A stretch of DNA of 64,000 nucleotides from Massilia yuzhufengensis (GTDB lineage: Bacteria > Pseudomonadota > Gammaproteobacteria > Burkholderiales > Burkholderiaceae_D): the NCBI RefSeq assembly GCF_900112225.1, contig NZ_FOLD01000009.1, positions 62,001 to 126,000 of the forward strand, given 5' to 3'. The notes beneath the pieces were generated by a model. The model did not search any database, was not told the origin of the DNA, and worked only from the letters and a program-made list of their open reading frames with translations. How positions within the stretch are numbered: the first letter of the stretch is position 1; each line of letters starts with the position of its first letter. Below, piece after piece: positions 43,453-51,362 of the stretch. The translations under genes and the position numbers were made by a program.

Positions 43453-44463
43453 ATGAAAAACGACGAGAGCAGCACCTCGACCCTGCACCACGTGGCCCAG
43501 GCCGCCGGCGTGTCGCCCGCCACCGTATCGCGCTTCCTGAACGGCACCGCCAAGGTGTCGGACGACAAGCGCCGGACCATCGAGCGCGTCATCGAAGAGC
43601 TCAACTACAAGCCGAACCGCCTGGCCCAGAGCCTCAAGATGGGCAGCACCCGCACCATTGGCGTGCTGACCCAGTCGCTTGAGAGCGGCTACTTCAACCG
43701 CGCCATGGTGGGCATCGAGGATGCCGTCAAGGATTCCGGCTACGCCTTGCTCATCATGAGCGGCCACTGGCATGCCGACGAAGAAGCCGAACGGGTCGAG
43801 CTGCTCATCGCGCGCCGCGTCGATGGCGTGGCGATCCTTACCGGGAACATGAGCGACGCGCAGATCCTGGGCTTTTCGAAGCGGGTGCCGATCGTCGCCT
43901 TCGGGCGCCAGGTGGCGGGCGAGCGGGTGCTCAGCTTCGGGCTGGACAACTACCGTGGCGCCTGCGAAGCGGTGGAATTCCTGGTCGAGCAGGGCCATCG
44001 CCGCATTGCCATGATCACCGGCCCGGCCGACCACGAGGATGCGCGCGCGCGGCTGGCAGGCTACCGCGACACGCTGGCGCGCCACAAGATCGAGGTGGAT
44101 GGGGCGCTGATCGTTCCGGGCGACTTCCAGGAATCCGGCGGCCTGCTGGCGGTGAACCAGCTGCTCGCCTCCAACCAGCGCTTCACCGCGATCTTCGCCG
44201 GCAACGACCTGACCGCCTACGGCGCCCGCCTGGCGCTGTACCGGCGCAGCATCCGGGTGCCGGACGACATCTCGATCGTCGGCTTCGATGACCTGCACAG
44301 TTCCATGTACACGACGCCGCCGCTGACCACCGTGCGCCAGCCGCTGTACGAAGTGGGCACCAACATCGGCCGCATGATGCTGGGCATGCTGGGGCATGAA
44401 CACCCGGAGACGGAGGTGCCGGCCGTGGGCCTGGTGGTGCGCGAGTCGGTGCGCCGGATCTGA
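43453..44463 (+). CDS. LacI-family transcriptional regulator of the beta-glucan locus
   Basis: 336 residues. HTH and hinge helix: LHHVAQAAGVSPATVSRFLN (11-30) and NYKPNRLAQSLK (51-62). The periplasmic-binding-protein-like effector domain (about 68-336) has TRTIGVLTQ, GHRRIAMITGP and ISIVGFDDL. Likely represses the divergent TonB-GH1-glk-MFS-GH9-oxidoreductase operon through the operators at 43277-43312 until cellobiose, glucose or a related sugar binds. Effector not deducible. Confidence 0.93.
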   Translation: MKNDESSTSTLHHVAQAAGVSPATVSRFLNGTAKVSDDKRRTIERVIEELNYKPNRLAQSLKMGSTRTIGVLTQSLESGYFNRAMVGIEDAVKDSGYALLIMSGHWHADEEAERVELLIARRVDGVAILTGNMSDAQILGFSKRVPIVAFGRQVAGERVLSFGLDNYRGACEAVEFLVEQGHRRIAMITGPADHEDARARLAGYRDTLARHKIEVDGALIVPGDFQESGGLLAVNQLLASNQRFTAIFAGNDLTAYGARLALYRRSIRVPDDISIVGFDDLHSSMYTTPPLTTVRQPLYEVGTNIGRMMLGMLGHEHPETEVPAVGLVVRESVRRI

Positions 44464-44512
44464 GGGGGTTGCTGGCCGCACGGGACCGGCAATGTACGCT
44501 TTAAAATATCGC

Positions 44513-44541
44513 TTGCAATTAAATAGCGCGCTATGTATTAT
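44513..44541 (+). promoter_or_regulatory. Predicted ohr promoter
   Basis: TTGCAA (44513-44518), 17-bp spacer, TATTAT (44536-44541). One of the best sigma-70 matches in the window. The spacer contains a perfect palindrome. Confidence 0.7.
44523..44534. promoter_or_regulatory. Palindromic operator inside the ohr promoter
   Basis: ATAGCGCGCTAT, perfect 12-bp palindrome between -35 and -10. An OhrR-type MarR repressor is the expected ligand for an ohr promoter, although no ohrR gene is adjacent. Confidence 0.6.
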
Positions 44542-44581
44542 CGCTTCCAAGGTCGCAGCACAGCACCGAACAGCAGGAATC

Positions 44582-44597
44582 AAATAGCGCGCGATTT
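44582..44597. promoter_or_regulatory. Second copy of the palindromic operator in the ohr leader
   Basis: AAATAGCGCGCGATTT shares AAATAGCGCGC with the site at 44521, is nearly palindromic, and lies in the predicted untranslated leader 50 bp before ohr. Confidence 0.5.
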
Positions 44598-44646
44598 AAT
44601 CGCTTAACTACACGGGCCCGTCCCGTCACCACCAAGGAGCATCACC

Positions 44647-45072
44647 ATGGCACTCGATAAAGTTCTCTACCGTGCAAGCGCCACCGCAACCGGCGGCCGC
44701 GACGGCCGCGCCGTCTCATCGGACAGCGCACTCGACGTCAAGCTGTCGACCCCGAAGGAACTCGGCGGCGCAGGCGGCGACGGTACCAACCCGGAGCAGC
44801 TGTTCGCTGCCGGCTATTCGGCCTGCTTCCTGGGCGCGATGAAATTCGTCGCCGCACGCGACAAGCTGGCGATCTCGCCGGACGTGTCGGTGCAGGGCAG
44901 CGTCGGCATCGGTCCGATCCCGGCCGGTTTCGGCATCGAAGTGCTGCTGCAGGTGAGCCTGCCGGGCGTGCCGGAAGAACAGGCGCGCACCCTGGTCGAG
45001 CGTGCCCACCTGGTGTGTCCGTATTCGAATGCAACGCGCGGCAATATCGAAGTGACCTTGCAGCTGGTGTGA
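44647..45072 (+). CDS. ohr: Organic hydroperoxide resistance protein (Ohr, OsmC superfamily)
   Basis: 141 residues, the family's normal length. AAGGAG 6 bases before the ATG. The peroxidatic Cys is in [10 protein letters not shown] (about 60) and the resolving Cys in [13 protein letters not shown] (about 124); both are required for thiol-dependent reduction of organic and lipid hydroperoxides. [20 protein letters not shown] matches the Ohr rather than the OsmC subgroup. Forms a homodimer in the cytoplasm, reduced through lipoylated proteins in studied cases. Single gene with a double-palindrome promoter. Confidence 0.95.
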   Translation: MALDKVLYRASATATGGRDGRAVSSDSALDVKLSTPKELGGAGGDGTNPEQLFAAGYSACFLGAMKFVAARDKLAISPDVSVQGSVGIGPIPAGFGIEVLLQVSLPGVPEEQARTLVERAHLVCPYSNATRGNIEVTLQLV

Positions 45073-45086
45073 TGTAAGGTGCGCCG

Positions 45087-45114
45087 CAATGCGCAATGCG
45101 CAATGCGCAATGCG
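45087..45114. repeat. Heptanucleotide tandem repeat (CAATGCG x4)
   Basis: Four exact head-to-tail copies in the 58-bp gap between the convergent ohr and carbamoyltransferase genes, outside both coding regions. Confidence 0.9.
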
Positions 45115-45130
45115 CAGGGCCGGGGCTGCT

Positions 45131-46807
45131 TCACACCGGCAGCTCCGGTTCGCGCCGCTTGGTGACGAGGAAGGGCGGCATCGCCAGCGCATGCAGCGGC
45201 AGCTTGCGGAAGGCGGCCACCGCGTCGAAGGGCGTCTCGACCATGGGTTCGTCCTTGCCATTGAACGAGGTATTGAGCAGCACCGGCAGCCCGGTGCGCA
45301 CTTCGAAGCCGGCCAGCAGGGCGCGCAGCAGCGGGTCGTCGGCCGGGCCCACGGTTTGCAGGCGCGCGCTGCCGTCCACATGGGTGATGGCGGGCAGCAT
45401 CGGCGCGACTTCGGGCCGCACCGGCGCGGCGAACTGCATGAAAGGGGCGTTGCCGGCGACATCGAAGTACACGGGCGCGCGCTCCTGCGGCGCCACCGGC
45501 GCCAGCGGGCGGAACCACTCATGTCCCTTCACGCGCGCATTGATCCAGTCGCGGATGCGGTCGCGGCGCGGGTCGGCCAGGATGCTGCGGTGGCCCAGCG
45601 CGCGCGGGCCGAATTCGCTGCCTCCCTGGTACAGGCCCAACACCCGTCCCGAGCACAGCAGGTCGAGCATGCGCGCGCACAGCGCGTCGCGCCCGCGCGG
45701 GCGTTCGATGATGAAGTCGCCCGCGCCGTCGAGCGCCGCTTCGATGTCGGCCAGCTGCGGCGGCGGGCCGAGGTAGTCGCCGCTCCAGCGAAAGCCGCAG
45801 CGCTGCTTTCCCAGCTCGGTGAGCCCGTAAAGGGCGCAGCCCAGCGCGGCGCCGGCCTTGCCCGGCGCCGGCGGCAGGAACACGCGCCGGAACGGGGTCT
45901 CGCGCAGCAGCCGCTGGTTGGCGGTGCAGTTGAAGGCGGCGCCGGCAAGGCACAGGTGCTCGGCCCGGGTTTGCCGGTACAGCCAGTGCGCCAGCGCGAG
46001 CAGCGCGTCTTCGAAGGCGCGCTGGCCGGCCGCGGCCAGGTTGGCGCAGTCGGTGAAGCGCGCTTCCGCGCTGCCGAAGCGGAAGCGGCTGCGCTCGCGC
46101 AGCAGCGAGCGCCAGGCGGCCGGGACGCCCACCGCCGGGCCATCGACGTCGAGCGCCCCCAGGCCAAGCGCGGCCGGGTCGCCATACACGGCCAGGCCCA
46201 TCACCTTGCCTTCGTTGCCTTCGCCGGGGAAGATCGCCTGCGTCAGCAAGGTATAGAACATGCCGAGCCCGACGAGTCGGCCGTCGTCCCGGTCCCACAC
46301 CTGCTTGCCGATGCAGTGCACGCGCTCGCGGCTGGCGGTGTAGAAGGAAGACACTTCGCGCCAGTGGCCGGGCGTGCTGGCGGCGCCGCTCCAGTGGTCG
46401 GTGAAGCCGGCCACATGGCTGCCCTGGCCGTCGATGACCATCACGGCCGCCTCGTCGAACGGCGAGGGGTGGAACACGCTGTACACGTGGGCCAGGTGGT
46501 GCGAGAGGCGCGCGTGCCGGCTGCCCGGGGCCAGCGCCAGGGTGGAGGCGAGGTCGCCGCCATAGAGCGGCAGGCGCCCGGAGGTTTCGTCTGGCGGGAA
46601 GCATTCGACCACGATGTCGATCGGCCGGTCGAGCCCGGGCAGGCGCGGCAGGTAGTGCTCGCGCAGGTCGCCGGGGGTGCCCCGTTGGTGCTTTTGGCGG
46701 GTAAGGCGTTCTTTCTGGATCGCCCAGGCCAGGTGCGAGCCGTGCATCAGGCAGATGCTGGCGTCCTCGGTCCGGTTAATGCCAAGCACAACGGGGGTGT
46801 CATCCAT
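45131..46807 (-). CDS. O-carbamoyltransferase (NodU/CmcH/TobZ family), orphan
   Basis: 558 residues. N-terminal Kae1-like domain: LGINRTEDASICLM (8-21), metal-site HHLAH (about 102-106), VMVIDGQGSHVAG. C-terminal YrdC-like domain: GRVLGLYQGGSEFGPRALGHRSILADPR region (about 385-412) and NTSFNGKDEPMV (about 515). The family transfers carbamoyl from carbamoyl phosphate via carbamoyl-AMP to a hydroxyl of a sugar or antibiotic. Here no glycosyltransferase, NRPS or other tailoring gene is adjacent, so the acceptor is unknown. Convergent with ohr and divergent from nudC. Confidence 0.92.
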   Translation of the reverse strand: MDDTPVVLGINRTEDASICLMHGSHLAWAIQKERLTRQKHQRGTPGDLREHYLPRLPGLDRPIDIVVECFPPDETSGRLPLYGGDLASTLALAPGSRHARLSHHLAHVYSVFHPSPFDEAAVMVIDGQGSHVAGFTDHWSGAASTPGHWREVSSFYTASRERVHCIGKQVWDRDDGRLVGLGMFYTLLTQAIFPGEGNEGKVMGLAVYGDPAALGLGALDVDGPAVGVPAAWRSLLRERSRFRFGSAEARFTDCANLAAAGQRAFEDALLALAHWLYRQTRAEHLCLAGAAFNCTANQRLLRETPFRRVFLPPAPGKAGAALGCALYGLTELGKQRCGFRWSGDYLGPPPQLADIEAALDGAGDFIIERPRGRDALCARMLDLLCSGRVLGLYQGGSEFGPRALGHRSILADPRRDRIRDWINARVKGHEWFRPLAPVAPQERAPVYFDVAGNAPFMQFAAPVRPEVAPMLPAITHVDGSARLQTVGPADDPLLRALLAGFEVRTGLPVLLNTSFNGKDEPMVETPFDAVAAFRKLPLHALAMPPFLVTKRREPELPV

Positions 46808-46966
46808 GTTTCCTCCAGGTTGGGAACAAAGCCGCGTTCAGCTCATCTTTGAGCCTGTTGAGCAGGGTTTAGTTCAGCGCAACGCTGAAGGAAGGCGGTA
46901 TCCGGGCAGGGGACAGGGCGGCGTCCGGAAAGGCGGTATCATCGACGCATCTATCCGATCCCTGCC

Positions 46967-47794
46967 ATGGCCATGCTCCAGACACCCGCCTCGTTTACCC
47001 CGCTGTTCGCACCCCGCCCCGACCCTGCGCCGCTGAGCTTCCTGTTCCATGGCGGACGCCTGCTGGTGCGCGAAGACGGCCTGGCGCTGCCCGATGCCGC
47101 GCTGCTCGATCGCCTGGAGGTGGACCGCGCGCGCCTGCAGCCGCTCGGCCTGTACGGCGAGCGCTATTGCGAGACCGGCTGGTTCGACAGCGAGCCCGTG
47201 CTGCCGCCCGGTTACGCGCTGCGCGGCCTGCGCTCGCTGTTCGGCGAGATGGACGAAGAGGTAGTGGGACTGGCGGCGCGCGCCGCGCAGGTGGCCGAAT
47301 GGGCGCGCACCCACCGCTTCTGCGGCGCCTGCGGCAGCGGCACCGTGCTGGCGACCGGCGAGCGCTGCTTCAAGTGCCCGCAGTGCGGCCACATGGCTTA
47401 TCCGCGCATCTCGCCGGCGATGATGGTCCTGATCAAAAAGGGCGACAGCGTGCTGCTGGCCATGCACCTGGCCTCGCCCACCAAGCGCTTCGTGCCGCTG
47501 GCCGGCTTCCTGGAGGCGGGCGAATCGGTGGAAGAAGCGGTCCACCGCGAGGTGTTCGAAGAAGTGGGCCTGCGGGTGCAGAACCTGCGCTATTTCGCCA
47601 GCCAGTCCTGGCCCTTCCCGCATTCGCTGATGCTGGCCTTCACCGCCGACTACCTCGATGGGGAGATCCGGGTGGACGCGTCGGAGATCGCGGAAGCGCG
47701 CTGGTTCGGGCCCCATGACGAATGGCCCGAACCGGTGCCGCACATTTCGGTGTCGAGCGTGCTGGTGGACGCGCACCGCCCAACGGGACGCTAA
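46967..47794 (+). CDS. nudC: NAD(+) diphosphatase / mRNA decapping Nudix enzyme
   Basis: 275 residues. Middle zinc ribbon (CGAC ... CPQC, about 118-141); Nudix box GFLEAGESVEEAVHREVFEE-VGL (about 181-203); and the NudC-specific SQSWPFPHS (about 212-220), which marks enzymes that cut NADH and NAD-capped RNA to NMN and AMP. Length is near that of E. coli NudC (257). It runs to 9 bp from the convergent membrane-protein gene. A perfect 7-bp hairpin (TTCAGCG/CGCTGAA, 46873-46889) lies upstream. Start Met1 or Met3 cannot be told apart. Confidence 0.95.
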   Translation: MAMLQTPASFTPLFAPRPDPAPLSFLFHGGRLLVREDGLALPDAALLDRLEVDRARLQPLGLYGERYCETGWFDSEPVLPPGYALRGLRSLFGEMDEEVVGLAARAAQVAEWARTHRFCGACGSGTVLATGERCFKCPQCGHMAYPRISPAMMVLIKKGDSVLLAMHLASPTKRFVPLAGFLEAGESVEEAVHREVFEEVGLRVQNLRYFASQSWPFPHSLMLAFTADYLDGEIRVDASEIAEARWFGPHDEWPEPVPHISVSSVLVDAHRPTGR

Positions 47795-47803
47795 GCCAGC
47801 AGC

Positions 47804-48652
47804 TCATGACTGCGCCAGGGTGCCGTCCGGCGCCGTGCGCTTCTCCTGCGGCTTGGCGCCGGTGCTGCGCAGCTGGACCGCGCGCTGCAGCAGGTCGAAC
47901 CAGAACGGCGCGCCGAACAGGGTGGTGCCGGCCGTGATGAACCAGCCGGCTACCTGCAGCGCGAACGCGGTATCGAACACCGGCGGGAAAGTCGTCCAGC
48001 CGATCGGCAGCTCCCACAGCTGGCGCAGGGTCTCGGCATCGAGCATCCCCGGCGCGCCCTTGATCTGCGCGGCCAGCGCCGGGTTCTGCCACAGGGTCTG
48101 GAACAGGTGGATGCTGTCGACGTTGAGCATGATCGTCAGCAGCATCGCCAGCAGGAAGGAAATAAGCAGCTGGCGCCGCTTGTAGACACCGGACAGGCGC
48201 TCCATCGCGCTGTTGAACCAGCCGGCGATGCCGTCCTGGAAGCGCTGCAGGTCGCCGCCGGACTGGCGGTACAGGGCCAGCAGCACGCGCCGCACCTGCT
48301 CGTCCGGCAGCGCTTCGATCGCCGCTTGCAGCGGGATGGCCGGGCTGGTGCGCAGCGAATCGAGCAGGGCGATCGCGAAGTGGGCCGGTTCGATGTAGGA
48401 TGGCCGCACGGCCAGCGGCGTGCGTCCTTTGGTGCTGCCGTGGGGGTTGACCAGCGGATGGTCGTACAGGCTCTGCGCCAGCGCCTCGCAGCGCGGGTCG
48501 TCCAGCATGCGCTTGATGGCGGCGAGCAGCATATTGGCGCGCAGGCTGAACGCTGCCGCCAGCGCCTCCTGCAGGGTACTGACAACCAGCGCCATCGTGC
48601 CATAGCAAAACGTCAGGCCGATGGCGACTTCGAGGACCGTGCTTCCGAACAT
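47804..48652 (-). CDS. Hypothetical inner-membrane protein
   Basis: 282 residues. GGGAG 7 bases before the ATG. Hydrophobic segments at about 8-32, 162-180 and 232-252; a hydrophilic central domain (about 40-160) contains AHFAIALLDSLRTS and a Lys/Arg-rich GVYKRRQ just before the second membrane helix. The C terminus is charged and cytoplasmic by the positive-inside pattern. I do not recognise the family. Tail to tail with nudC, 9 bp apart. Confidence 0.8.
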   Translation of the reverse strand: MFGSTVLEVAIGLTFCYGTMALVVSTLQEALAAAFSLRANMLLAAIKRMLDDPRCEALAQSLYDHPLVNPHGSTKGRTPLAVRPSYIEPAHFAIALLDSLRTSPAIPLQAAIEALPDEQVRRVLLALYRQSGGDLQRFQDGIAGWFNSAMERLSGVYKRRQLLISFLLAMLLTIMLNVDSIHLFQTLWQNPALAAQIKGAPGMLDAETLRQLWELPIGWTTFPPVFDTAFALQVAGWFITAGTTLFGAPFWFDLLQRAVQLRSTGAKPQEKRTAPDGTLAQS

Positions 48653-48738
48653 GGCGATCTCCCAAGGCAGGAATGACGTTCCACGCTACGCCTTGCGTGG
48701 TACAGGGACATTAATTTTGCTCAAGAAAATGGGAGGGC

Positions 48739-48760
48739 CGGGTGGGCCGCACCCGTTTTC
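48739..48760 (+). terminator. Hairpin plus T-run upstream of folE
   Basis: CGGGTG/CACCCG stem with a 5-base loop, then TTTTC, 37 bp before the folE start. It has no gene of its own to terminate in this orientation, so it may be part of the folE leader or promoter region. Confidence 0.3.
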
Positions 48761-48796
48761 TATATACTTGCGGCAATCGATTTTTTAAGGTTCACC

Positions 48797-49363
48797 ATGT
48801 CTGACAAAGAAGCTTTCACCGAACACGACTGGCGTCGCCTGCTCACCAGCCTGGGCGAAAATCCCGACCGTCCCGGCCTGCACGAGACGCCGGCGCGCGT
48901 GGCGAAGGCCTGGAAACACTGGACTTCCGGCTACGACCAGGACCCGGTCGAAGTGCTCAAGGCCTTCGAGGACGGCGCCGAGGAATACAACGAGCTGATC
49001 GTCGTGCGCGGCATCCCGGTGTACAGCCACTGCGAACACCACCTGGCGCCCTTTTTCGGCAAGGCCACGGTCGGCTACCTGCCCAACGGGAAAATCGTCG
49101 GCCTGTCGAAGCTGACCCGCCTGGTCGACATCTTCTCCAAGCGCCTGCAGGTGCAGGAACGCATGACGATCCAGATCGCGAACGCGCTGATGGAAGTACT
49201 GGAGCCGAAGGCGGTGGGTGTGGTGGTGAAGTGCCGCCACATGTGCATGGAAAGCCGCGGTATCCGGGCGATCGGGGAAGAGACGGTGACCTCGGCGATG
49301 CTGGGCGAGCTGCAGCCGAACCTGGCGCTGCGGACGGAGTTTTTGGCGCTGACGCGGGATTGA
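48797..49363 (+). CDS. folE: GTP cyclohydrolase I
   Basis: 188 residues of the type IA enzyme. RPGLHETPARVAKAW (25-39); zinc and active-site motif CEHHLAPF (about 78-85) with the third zinc Cys in KCRHMCM (about 146-152); GLSKLTRLVDIFSKRLQVQE. It converts GTP to 7,8-dihydroneopterin triphosphate, the first step to folate and other pterins, as a homodecamer in the cytoplasm. Single gene; a REP-like repeat follows. Confidence 0.97.
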   Translation: MSDKEAFTEHDWRRLLTSLGENPDRPGLHETPARVAKAWKHWTSGYDQDPVEVLKAFEDGAEEYNELIVVRGIPVYSHCEHHLAPFFGKATVGYLPNGKIVGLSKLTRLVDIFSKRLQVQERMTIQIANALMEVLEPKAVGVVVKCRHMCMESRGIRAIGEETVTSAMLGELQPNLALRTEFLALTRD

Positions 49364-49416
49364 GATAAGGCTGGCACGCTGGCAGGCCAGTTGGCTGAAT
49401 CTACCTTTAGCCCTGA

Positions 49417-49554
49417 GACCGTCGTACCGGCGAAGGCCGGTACCCAATTTTTACGAGCAGCCAATAACATCAAGCGTAGCAACTACGCACACAAAAATTA
49501 GGCTCCGGCCTTCGCCGGAGGTCGTAGCCGCCAGTGGCGGGTGCGACGGTTTTG
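49417..49554. repeat. Paired inverted REP-like repeat, copy 5
   Basis: ACCGTCGTACCGGCGAAGGCC.. (49418-49453) and AAAAATTAGGCTCC..GCGACGG (49492-49551). The right unit has an insertion holding an extra palindrome (CGCCAGTGGCG). This is the only copy not between convergent genes; it lies downstream of folE in the 335-bp gap 49364-49698. Confidence 0.75.
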
Positions 49555-49668
49555 CGGTTAGCGGTGAAATCGAGCGTAAGCAGCATGCGGACCGCACACT
49601 GCCCGTGATTTGATTCCTCGCACTTCCCCCCACGCCCCCGCCCGCCTTGGAACCTGTTCCATATCGCC

Positions 49669-49693
49669 GCCCTCCAAGTTATTTTCGGAGGGC
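49669..49693 (+). promoter_or_regulatory. Hairpin sequestering the ribosome-binding site of the DUF4096 gene
   Basis: GCCCTCC (49669-49675) pairs with GGAGGGC (49687-49693), and the right arm is the gene's own Shine-Dalgarno, 6 bases before the ATG. Predicted to lower translation unless opened. Confidence 0.6.
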
Positions 49694-49698
49694 TCGCC

Positions 49699-50022
49699 AT
49701 GGAACGCCCCGCCTATCCCAGCGACATCTCTCGCGAAGACTTCGAGCCCGTGCGCGGCATGCTGGAAGCGGCGCGGCGCAAGACGCGGCCGCGCAAGCAC
49801 GACCTCTACGACGTGTTCTGCGCCGTCCTCTTCTTTCTCAATACCGGCGCCACCTGGCGCAGCATGCCGCCCGGCTTCCCACCCTGGCGCACGGTGCATG
49901 AATATTTCACCCAATGGACCATGCTGCGCGACGGCGACCGTACCCTGCTCGAAGGCGTGCTGGAGCGATCCGGCCGCGCGCCCGAGCTGGCCCAGCTGCG
50001 CAAGCTGCTCAATCGCCGTTGA
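49699..50022 (+). CDS. Orphan IS5-type transposase N-terminal domain (DUF4096) protein
   Basis: 107 residues with a strong GGAGGG site. It is almost entirely the DNA-binding N-terminal domain of IS5/IS427-group transposases: YPSDISREDFEPVRGML, KHDLYDVFCAVLFFLNTGATWR, FPPWRTVHEYFTQW. The DDE catalytic half (orfB) is absent. The 127 bp after the stop show no remnant of it and no terminal inverted repeats were seen. It is either a truncated element or a domesticated DNA-binding protein; the intact ORF, ribosome site and regulatory hairpin favour a retained gene, but not decisively. Confidence 0.75.
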   Translation: MERPAYPSDISREDFEPVRGMLEAARRKTRPRKHDLYDVFCAVLFFLNTGATWRSMPPGFPPWRTVHEYFTQWTMLRDGDRTLLEGVLERSGRAPELAQLRKLLNRR

Positions 50023-50149
50023 GCTGGGGCAGTAATCGTGCAAAGTGTCAGTTGATTGTCACAATCTGTTGCATTTCTCGAAATGTGCGCCCGACGGCAT
50101 CGGCTAAGCTGGGAAAAAATTATCATTTTCTTATCATCCGGCAGCCACC

Positions 50150-50758
50150 ATGTTCGAGCATTTCAACCTCCTCCTCTTTTCGGCCCTGAACGCGCAGGCC
50201 GGCCTGGCCGGCTGGCAATTGATGGGCGCCCTGTTCGCCGCCCAGTGGCTGGTTTTCCTGATGCCGCTGGCGCTCATCGTGCTGTGGACCGGCGGCGCCC
50301 GGCCCGAGCGGGAAGTGGCGCTGCGCGCCCTGGTCGCGGCGGTGTGCGCGCTGTCGCTCAACGGGCTGATCGGGCATTTCTGGTACAGCCCGCGGCCCTT
50401 CCTCCTCGACGTCGGCCACACCTTCCTGCTGCACGACCCGGACAGCTCCTTCCCGAGTGACCACGCCACCAGCATGTTCTCGGTGGCGCTGGTGCTGGCC
50501 TTCAGCCACGTGCGGGCGGCGCGCCGCATCGGGCTGGTGCTGCTGCCGCTGGCGCTGGTGGTGGCCTGGTCGCGGGTGTTCCTGGGTGTGCATTGGCCGA
50601 AGGATATGGCGGGTGCGCTCGCGATGTCGGCGGCGATGGCGCTGCTGGCCTATACCCCGGCGGTGCGCGCCGCCTGTGCGGGTGTCATGCCCTGGATGGA
50701 AAACCTGTATCGCCGCGTGCTGGCGGTGCCGATCGGGCGCGGCTGGCTGCGTCCCTGA
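50150..50758 (+). CDS. PAP2-family phosphatase, probable undecaprenyl-diphosphatase
   Basis: 202 residues with about five membrane helices. Phosphatase motifs: SPRPF (part of the KxxxxxxRP box, about 80-84), SFPSDHAT (about 100-107; the general PSGH box with Asp, as in BcrC-type enzymes) and SRVFLGVHWPKD (about 141-152). BcrC-type enzymes dephosphorylate undecaprenyl pyrophosphate on the outer face of the inner membrane to recycle the lipid carrier for cell-wall and polysaccharide synthesis. The Lys of the first box is not obvious here. Start at MFEHFNLLLF. Confidence 0.85.
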   Translation: MFEHFNLLLFSALNAQAGLAGWQLMGALFAAQWLVFLMPLALIVLWTGGARPEREVALRALVAAVCALSLNGLIGHFWYSPRPFLLDVGHTFLLHDPDSSFPSDHATSMFSVALVLAFSHVRAARRIGLVLLPLALVVAWSRVFLGVHWPKDMAGALAMSAAMALLAYTPAVRAACAGVMPWMENLYRRVLAVPIGRGWLRP

Positions 50759-50890
50759 GTTGTCGACCGGGTAGGGCTGCGCGGCCGGCAACGTACCGGT
50801 CGCTCCCTGCGTCGGTGCGAGGGGATCCACCGCACGCAGGACGCGTGGACGGATGCCTGCGCCGGCCGCGCGGGCCTACCGTGCCGACTG

Positions 50891-51301
50891 TTATGGCGCC
50901 GTATCGGGCGCCGCGAACACCAGCTTGTCGTGCTCGTCGAGGTGGAACACGCCCAGCGCCTGGCCGGTCACCGCATTGGCCTGCGGCGCTTCCAGCTCGG
51001 TACAGCCCTGGGTTTCCACCTGCCACACATCCTCGCCCGAGCGCAGCGTGTATACATTGGGGCCGCTGGCGAACAGCTCGATTTCCAGGCCGCTCAGGGT
51101 CACCTCTCCCAGGTCGACCAGGCGCTGGCAGTCCGGCATCCGGGTGGCGGTCAGGAGCAGCTTGGCCTGCTTGCTCCAGAAATAATCCTGCACCACACGC
51201 AGGGTGATCGCGTGGTCGTTGGGATCGATCCGGTAGCTGGCAGTGTCGTTGACGCAACCGGCCAGCAGCAGCGGGACGAGCAGGAAGAAAGACTTGCGCA
51301 T
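50891..51301 (-). CDS. Small lipoprotein of unknown function
   Basis: 136 residues. Lipoprotein signal peptide MRKSFFLLVPLLLAGC with lipobox LAGC and Cys16 as the lipidated residue. The following residue Val, not Asp, suggests outer-membrane sorting. The mature part contains two further Cys (PDCQRL, QGCTEL) that could pair. I do not recognise the family. 61 bp downstream of the LpxR-type gene on the same strand, so possibly co-transcribed with it. Confidence 0.75.
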   Translation of the reverse strand: MRKSFFLLVPLLLAGCVNDTASYRIDPNDHAITLRVVQDYFWSKQAKLLLTATRMPDCQRLVDLGEVTLSGLEIELFASGPNVYTLRSGEDVWQVETQGCTELEAPQANAVTGQALGVFHLDEHDKLVFAAPDTAP

Positions 51302-51362
51302 GACGGTTCCGTTGTTCAGTGATGCAGGAGTGCATCGCTGACGCAGTATAGAAGCGCCCGGT

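Noticed and set aside
45087..45114. CRISPR-like array
   Set aside because: Units are 7 bp with no spacers and no cas genes; it is a simple tandem repeat.
45131..46807. Kae1/TsaD tRNA-modification enzyme
   Set aside because: The N-terminal HHLAH motif is shared, but the C-terminal carbamoyltransferase domain and overall length place it in the NodU/TobZ family.
49699..50022. Intact insertion sequence
   Set aside because: No DDE catalytic part, no terminal inverted repeats and no target-site duplication could be seen.
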